This document shows, one piece after another, positions 21,901 to 23,089 of a DNA stretch of 23,089 nucleotides (its first letter is position 1; each line of letters begins with the position of its first letter). Location: positions 1 to 23,089 of the forward strand of contig JAIPMN010002441.1 in assembly GCA_020650975.1 (NCBI GenBank), written 5' to 3'. Made by a program: the position numbers and the translations under genes. Below the pieces are notes generated by a model. It searched no databases. It saw nothing but the letters and a program-made list of their open reading frames with translations, and was not told the origin of the DNA. This stretch comes from Apostichopus californicus. Lineage: Eukaryota; Echinodermata; Holothuroidea; Aspidochirotida; Stichopodidae.

Positions 21901-21991
21901 GGCTTAAAATGAAGCAAGGCGAGGAGCAGATGGAAGCTCACAAGGAAGAGAAAGATGAGAAGGAGAGGCAGATCAGGGATATCATTGACAG
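821..21991 (+). CDS. SynGAP/DAB2IP/RASAL2-family Ras GTPase-activating protein, 14 exons, partial at both ends
   Basis: Joined exons: 821-922, 6743-6841, 8902-8984, 9601-9655, 10247-10370, 12374-12536, 13791-13870, 14659-14721, 15080-15276, 16170-16313, 17050-17140, 17910-18020, 18451-20169, 21780-21991. Seen: every junction is GT..AG, and all phases fit, giving 1,080 codons without a stop. Residues here are counted from the first complete codon (822). Order: end of PH (1-15), C2 (about 17-150), RasGAP (about 155-430), disordered Ser/Pro-rich region (about 440-1010), coiled coil (1011 onward). Known of the family: these proteins stimulate GTP hydrolysis by Ras, and some by Rap, at the plasma membrane. 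Vertebrates have four paralogues and many invertebrates one, so I give no single symbol. Family members are about 1,000-1,350 residues, so the missing parts are mainly the N-terminus with PH and the last part of the coiled coil. The joins are my own reading without transcript support. Confidence 0.93.
923..6742 (+). other. Intron 1 (5.8 kb), splits the C2 domain
   Basis: GTGAGT donor at 923 and TTTCTGCAG acceptor ending at 6742. It is AT-rich, with short random open frames on both strands and none resembling a known protein. Visible landmarks are a CTA trinucleotide run near 1742-1755, a degenerate G-rich tandem repeat at 4575-4650, and A or T runs near 3380 and 3868. I see no RNA gene or transposon protein in it. 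Confidence 0.85.
4575..4650. repeat. Degenerate 20-21-bp G-rich tandem repeat
   Basis: AATTTGA(G/A)G followed by a G-rich stretch recurs starting at about 4583, 4603 and 4624, so the period is about 20-21 bp over three copies. Each copy carries several GGG or GGGG runs, so the + strand could form a G-quadruplex. It is intronic. Confidence 0.6.
6743..6841 (+). CDS. RasGAP exon 2: C2 domain core
   Basis: Acceptor TTTCTGCAG, donor GTAAGT. It completes Arg34, encodes residues 35-66 and leaves Ser67 split. It reads [20 protein letters not shown], then [12 protein letters not shown]. This is the diagnostic SynGAP-family C2 sequence (Y.CE.CLDD.L.ARTT.K.....FWGE.F.F). The usual clusters of Ca2+-binding Asp of classical C2 domains are not evident, as is normal for this family. 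Confidence 0.96.
6842..8901 (+). other. Intron 2
   Basis: GTAAGT donor and CATTTTCCAG acceptor. It contains a strongly G-rich tract at 7439-7482. The remainder shows only short chance reading frames and no recognisable repeat family or RNA gene. Confidence 0.85.
7439..7482 (+). repeat. G-rich (GGGT/GGGC)n tract, G-quadruplex-prone
   Basis: About ten GGG runs separated by one or two bases lie within 44 bases, in a loose GGGTGGGC / GGGTGGGT pattern. The short loops fit a stable G-quadruplex in the + strand and therefore in the pre-mRNA. No coding sequence is involved. Confidence 0.7.
8902..8984 (+). CDS. RasGAP exon 3: C2 domain, basic loop
   Basis: Acceptor CATTTTCCAG, donor GTAAGT. It finishes Ser67, encodes residues 68-94 and leaves Gly95 split. 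It reads [16 protein letters not shown], then [11 protein letters not shown]. It matches the family pattern NLP....... ..LY...DKK.KK......G. The Lys/Arg-rich loop is a likely acidic-phospholipid contact; this is inferred from C2 loops in general. Confidence 0.95.
8985..9600 (+). other. Intron 3
   Basis: A 616-base intron, GTAAGT to ATCTTACAG. A short inverted repeat (AATGGGTT at 9408-9415 against AACCCAT at 9447-9453) is the only structure I noticed. No gene is seen. Confidence 0.85.
9601..9655 (+). CDS. RasGAP exon 4: C2 domain, penultimate strand
   Basis: A short 55-base exon between TCTTACAG and GTGAGT. It finishes Gly95, encodes residues 96-112 and leaves Trp113 split. It reads [17 protein letters not shown](W). 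It matches the family segment YVGLV.VPV..LA.....E.WYP, in which the Trp follows the variable loop. Phase agreement with exons 3 and 5 supports this small exon. Confidence 0.92.
9656..10246 (+). other. Intron 4
   Basis: A 591-base AT-rich intron, GTGAGT to AATCACAG. No repeat or gene is recognised. Confidence 0.85.
10247..10370 (+). CDS. RasGAP exon 5: end of C2 and C2-GAP linker
   Basis: It completes Trp113 and encodes residues 114-154, ending on a codon boundary before GTAAAA. It reads [20 protein letters not shown], then [21 protein letters not shown]. The W(F/Y)P..P, a Ser/Gly linker and (I/L)KARYQ...ILP...Y..(F/L)A are conserved through the SynGAP group. The Ser/Gly linker is short compared with the long poly-Gly insert of vertebrate SYNGAP1, and is closer in length to RASAL2 and DAB2IP. 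Confidence 0.95.
10371..12373 (+). other. Intron 5
   Basis: A 2.0-kb intron, GTAAAA to GTCTTGCAG. It contains a dispersed-repeat core at 11354-11420. An open stretch at 11615-11878 has no recognisable homology and no splice logic, so it is left out. A long T run lies near 11980. Confidence 0.85.
11354..11420. repeat. Dispersed repeat core of the AGCGC...AAAGCGCTTTACA type
   Basis: An (ATA)-rich leader is followed by TTTAATAGCGCATAGTC, a short spacer, then CTCAAAGCGCTTTACAAG. The motif AGCGC....CAAAGCGCTTTACA after a short ATA microsatellite is one I recognise from interspersed repeats (MITE- or SINE-like) in many marine invertebrate genomes. The two GCGC blocks can pair as a hairpin. Element ends are not resolved; 11500-11570 holds two related blocks GATAAA(T/C)ACCT..TG that may belong to the same copy. 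Confidence 0.5.
12374..12536 (+). CDS. RasGAP exon 6: start of the RasGAP domain
   Basis: It starts on a codon boundary after TGTCTTGCAG and encodes residues 155-208, with one base of Lys209, before GTAAGT. The reading includes [19 protein letters not shown] and [20 protein letters not shown]. It matches the N-terminal GAP helices (L...LEP....K.KEE.A..LV.ILQ..G.AKDFL..L...E) of the SynGAP family. This region packs beside the catalytic core and supports Ras binding. Confidence 0.96.
12537..13790 (+). other. Intron 6
   Basis: A 1.25-kb intron, GTAAGT to TTCAACAG. It has short chance frames only. I see no repeat family, RNA gene or extra exon. Confidence 0.85.
13791..13870 (+). CDS. RasGAP exon 7: arginine-finger segment
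   Basis: Acceptor TTTCAACAG, donor GTAAAA. It finishes Lys209 and encodes residues 210-235: [19 protein letters not shown], then LKLIGAK. The motif L.FR.NT.ATK..E.Y is the arginine-finger loop of RasGAPs. Arg216 (codon 13811-13813) aligns with the catalytic arginine of p120-RasGAP and neurofibromin, which enters the Ras active site to stabilise the transition state. It is intact, so the enzyme is predicted to be catalytically competent. Confidence 0.96.
13871..14658 (+). other. Intron 7
   Basis: A 788-base intron with a pyrimidine-rich 5' part (13890-13990), an A/T-rich block (14250-14300) and a G run at 14398-14416. No gene is seen. Confidence 0.85.
14398..14416 (+). repeat. Poly-G tract
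   Basis: GGGGGTA followed by twelve G in a row. It is a simple intronic homopolymer, one of several G or C runs in the window (also near 552, 14818, 15881, 20389, 20509, 20680 and 23070). Confidence 0.75.
14659..14721 (+). CDS. RasGAP exon 8: GAP domain helix after the finger loop
   Basis: A 63-base, 21-codon exon, phase 0 at both ends, between TCAAACAG and GTAAGT. It encodes residues 236-256, [20 protein letters not shown] plus E. It matches YL.D.LG.FI..LY...E.CE of the family. A phase-0/0 exon could be skipped without a frameshift, but the helix it encodes is core to the fold. Confidence 0.95.
14722..15079 (+). other. Intron 8
   Basis: A 358-base intron with a G-rich stretch at 14790-14845. 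The frame stays open from 14912 into exon 9, which I take as chance because the acceptor TTAACACAG and the codon phase agree with the family alignment at Val257. Confidence 0.85.
15080..15276 (+). CDS. RasGAP exon 9: central GAP helices
   Basis: Acceptor TTAACACAG, donor GTAAGA. It encodes residues 257-321, with Ser322 split. It includes [20 protein letters not shown], then [20 protein letters not shown] and a stretch ending NNLCNKLIR. It fits the family pattern VDP.K.....L..HQ..L...CE...CKI.NS...FP.E...VF..WR, then the R LIS. lead into the next motif. The pattern is specific to SynGAP-type rather than p120 or NF1-type domains. Confidence 0.96.
15277..16169 (+). other. Intron 9
   Basis: An 893-base intron with a C9 run near 15881 and a CT-rich tract at 16060-16100 before the acceptor. 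Short frames on both strands near 15460-15836 show no homology. No gene is called. Confidence 0.85.
16170..16313 (+). CDS. RasGAP exon 10: FLR..P catalytic motif
   Basis: Acceptor TCTTGACAG, donor GTAAGT. It completes Ser322 and encodes residues 323-369, with Lys370 split. It reads [20 protein letters not shown], then a segment ending [16 protein letters not shown](K). FLRFL.PA..SP..F is the RasGAP signature: Arg328 (16186-16188) holds the finger loop in place. LTLIAK..Q.LANF is the following conserved helix that contacts Ras. All signature positions are intact. Confidence 0.97.
16314..17049 (+). other. Intron 10
   Basis: A 736-base intron, GTAAGT to CACCGGTAG. It contains an 11-bp tandem repeat (16551-16617) and a shorter degenerate repeat of AGTGTTATT(C/T)TAT near 16869-16936. 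No gene is seen. Confidence 0.85.
16551..16617. repeat. 11-bp tandem repeat, AGCTATT(C/A)TAT
   Basis: AGCTATTCTAT and AGCTATTATAT alternate with an 11-bp period (starts at 16579, 16590, 16601 and 16612) after a more diverged left part. The alternation makes a 22-bp higher-order unit. Because AGCT and TATA are self-complementary, the array could also fold back. It is an intronic minisatellite with no evident function. Confidence 0.7.
17050..17140 (+). CDS. RasGAP exon 11: GAP domain, post-signature helices
   Basis: Acceptor CACCGGTAG, donor GTGAGT. It completes Lys370 and encodes residues 371-400: [19 protein letters not shown], then [11 protein letters not shown]. It matches F.(S/A)KE.(Y/F)M.FMN.FLE.EW..M..FL.EIS, nearly invariant in SynGAP, DAB2IP and RASAL2. 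Confidence 0.96.
17141..17909 (+). other. Intron 11
   Basis: A 769-base AT-rich intron, GTGAGT to ACAAAACAG. It has random frames only. No repeat or RNA gene is recognised. Confidence 0.85.
17910..18020 (+). CDS. RasGAP exon 12: end of the GAP domain
   Basis: A 111-base, phase-0/0 exon encoding residues 401-437. It reads [20 protein letters not shown], then [33 protein letters not shown] is the closing signature of the SynGAP-family GAP module and is absent from p120-RasGAP or NF1. Skipping would keep the frame but remove the terminal helix. Confidence 0.96.
18021..18450 (+). other. Intron 12
   Basis: A 430-base intron with a 15-base T run near 18380 and the acceptor ACATTTAG. Nothing else is seen. 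Confidence 0.85.
18451..20169 (+). CDS. RasGAP exon 13: long Ser/Pro-rich scaffold region
   Basis: One 1,719-base exon of 573 codons (residues 438-1010), phase 0 at both ends. It starts [16 protein letters not shown], which continues the linker after the GAP domain. The rest is Ser, Pro, Thr, Glu and Lys-rich with no transmembrane segment, and is predicted disordered. Landmarks are [12 protein letters not shown] (about 639-649) with an FxNPxF motif, a Ser-rich block ending [14 protein letters not shown], the acidic run NDDEEEDQ (744-751, a plausible CK2 target), and a Pro-rich stretch with SPPKGSPPR. The PLSF.NP.(F/Y) segment followed by an SDSG-rich run has a counterpart in vertebrate family members, which supports homology even in this fast-evolving part. 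The exon is visibly richer in G and C than its introns. A large central exon here is also normal in vertebrate SYNGAP1. Confidence 0.93.
20170..21779 (+). other. Intron 13, with possible alternative ends
   Basis: A 1.6-kb intron, GTGAGG to GGTACTAG. The exon 13 frame reads on to a stop at 20218-20220. A second in-frame open stretch follows a plausible acceptor at 20769-20770. Also present are G-rich runs at 20373-20410 and 20509-20526, C-rich runs at 20680-20692 and 20800-20816, and a 15-bp tandem repeat (20866-20903). Neither alternative is proven, so the intron is the default reading. Confidence 0.75.
20866..20903 (+). repeat. 15-bp tandem repeat ACCACACCAGACACC
   Basis: Two exact copies (20866-20880 and 20881-20895) plus eight bases of a third. 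It sits inside a C- and A-rich stretch. In the frame continuous with exon 13 it would encode a Pro/His/Gln/Thr-rich repeat. Confidence 0.8.
21780..21991 (+). CDS. RasGAP exon 14: start of the C-terminal coiled coil
   Basis: Acceptor GGTACTAG after a long T-rich tract, donor GTGAGT. It encodes residues 1011-1080 plus two bases of the next Arg codon. It begins [20 protein letters not shown] and is Glu/Lys/Gln-rich with heptad-spaced Leu, Val and Met (L..EL..V.SQL.ETQ.KL), ending [15 protein letters not shown]. The family has a coiled coil here, with (E)EKD.Q...II.RL just before L..VEEEL. The next exon should therefore begin with that LM.VEEEL segment; it is not in the window. In SynGAP the coiled coil trimerises the protein. 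Confidence 0.94.
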
Positions 21992-23089
21992 GTGAGTTTC
22001 ACGATGTTCATGATGATGATGATGTTTAAGGGACAGTCTATCTATTGCTCTAAAGACTGTCTCCCACCTCTTCTGTTCTTCTTCCTCTCCTTCTTCTTCT
22101 TCTCCTTCTTCTTCTACTTTGTCTACTTCATTTATTTACTTTTGAATATTAAAGGAGTAAATGAATCCTAGGATAGAACTTCAATCAAAAACAAAGAGAA
22201 AGAAAATTTGATTCGGTGTAGAAAAGTATTTAGGTCTTTGAATTTACGACACCAGATCTGACGTTATTAGCTAAACGGTATTGATCATAGAGGCGGGTGT
22301 TTTTGGCTCTCAATCTTGAGACACATATACTTGGATGATGTCAACTAGGTTTGCTCATAAATTGTGTTTCTGTTTTTTGGGTGATGACTCCCTTTCTGAA
22401 ATCAATACTTCCAACATGGGTACAGTAGGTGAGAGAAGAGATTGTCCTTTTCTCCTAAGGCTTGTTGCTATGGTGATGTTGAGGCATGTTGTCATGCAAA
22501 TATCATCTTGTATGTTTCTTGTTCAATGTTGAAGACTCCTCTATTTCATCTTTATCATGCAAAACTGTTTTGTCAATGCGCAACAAACTAATGCCTGTGT
22601 TTTACCTAATTGCTTTGATTTATTTTTTTAACTGCTATGGAAAAGAGTTCACGATACGTCAAGGCTGGTTGTGTATTTGCTCTCTCAACAATTAAATAAT
22701 TCTTTTTGTTCAATGGAACTATGCTCAGAGATGGGACAATGAGCTATCAATTGCTTTTGTTCTGTGCTGAAGAAATATTAAGTCTAGAGGGAAATGGGTG
22801 AGGGGAGGGGTCGGGGATATTGGTGAGGTACTGTAGAACATGCTCGCTTTGGTTTGGAATTTTGCAAACTGTTCTCCAGTTGTCAAATCACAAACAGTAC
22901 AAATCTTGATAATTAAATTTGGTTTCTAGGCTACAAAACTGCATTTTCTGTCTGATAATTATAAAAGTACCCCCAAAAAACAGACTATGCAAACATGAAA
23001 AAGGAAGAATGGAATGGGTTGGAGAGAGAGAGAGGTAAAGGGTTTATTGTTTTGGAGGTATGTGGGAGAGAGGGGGGGGGGGGGGTATG
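21992..23089 (+). other. Intron 14 (5' part)
   Basis: It begins with GTGAGT and contains a GAT run (22008-22024), a CTT/CTC-rich run (22075-22115) and a terminal G run (about 23070-23087). I found no continuation of the coiled coil (a segment like LM.VEEEL) in any frame, so the next exon lies beyond the window. Confidence 0.75.
22066..22118. repeat. CTT/CTC-rich trinucleotide repeat
   Basis: An interrupted (CTT)n/(CTC)n pyrimidine stretch on the + strand inside the last intron. It is simple sequence only. Confidence 0.7.

Noticed and set aside
22335-22695. Open frames in the last intron
   Set aside because: They do not continue the coiled coil (no LM.VEEEL-like sequence), and the acceptor phase does not fit.
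1-23089. CRISPR arrays, bacterial operons, tRNA or rRNA genes, endogenous viral genes
   Set aside because: I looked for regular spaced repeats, Shine-Dalgarno-led gene clusters, tRNA T-loop patterns and polymerase or capsid-like peptides, and saw none.

Overview
This window is animal nuclear DNA. It holds the internal and 3'-central part of one intron-rich protein-coding gene on the + strand. Fourteen exons with GT..AG introns join from base 821 to base 21991 into a single phase-consistent reading frame of 1,080 complete codons, open at both ends. The product is a Ras GTPase-activating protein of the SynGAP / DAB2IP / RASAL2 (nGAP) / RASAL3 family, whose invertebrate members include fly raskol and worm gap-2. 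The exons run in the family order: last helix of the PH domain, C2 domain, RasGAP domain, a long low-complexity region carried by one 1.7-kb exon, then the start of the C-terminal coiled coil. The 5' exons (N-terminus and most of the PH domain) and the 3' exons (rest of the coiled coil, C-terminus, 3' UTR) lie outside the window.

Organism: AT-rich introns of 0.4 to 5.8 kb, many short G/C homopolymer and purine-rich runs, an AGCGC..AAAGCGCTTTACA-type dispersed repeat and a small TIR element all suggest a marine invertebrate. A non-vertebrate deuterostome such as an echinoderm is my best guess. This is inference, and the species cannot be fixed from the window.

Layout: 1-820 is intron or upstream sequence with a ~475-bp non-autonomous DNA transposon at 123-597. 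Exons 1-5 (821-10370) encode the end of PH, the C2 domain and the C2-GAP linker, interrupted by a 5.8-kb intron. Exons 5-12 (10247-18020) encode the RasGAP domain, with the arginine finger in exon 7 and the FLR..P motif in exon 10. Exon 13 (18451-20169) encodes 573 residues of Ser/Pro-rich sequence with an FxNPxF motif. Exon 14 (21780-21991) starts the coiled coil. The rest is intron with simple repeats.

Function: the protein is expected to sit at the membrane through PH and C2, and to speed GTP hydrolysis by Ras (and Rap, for family members needing C2). The tail gives scaffolding and oligomerisation. I see no RNA gene, CRISPR array, bacterial operon or virus-like gene, and no new multi-gene system. 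The points most worth a second look are the FxNPxF motif, two possible alternative C-terminal endings after exon 13, and the TIR element.
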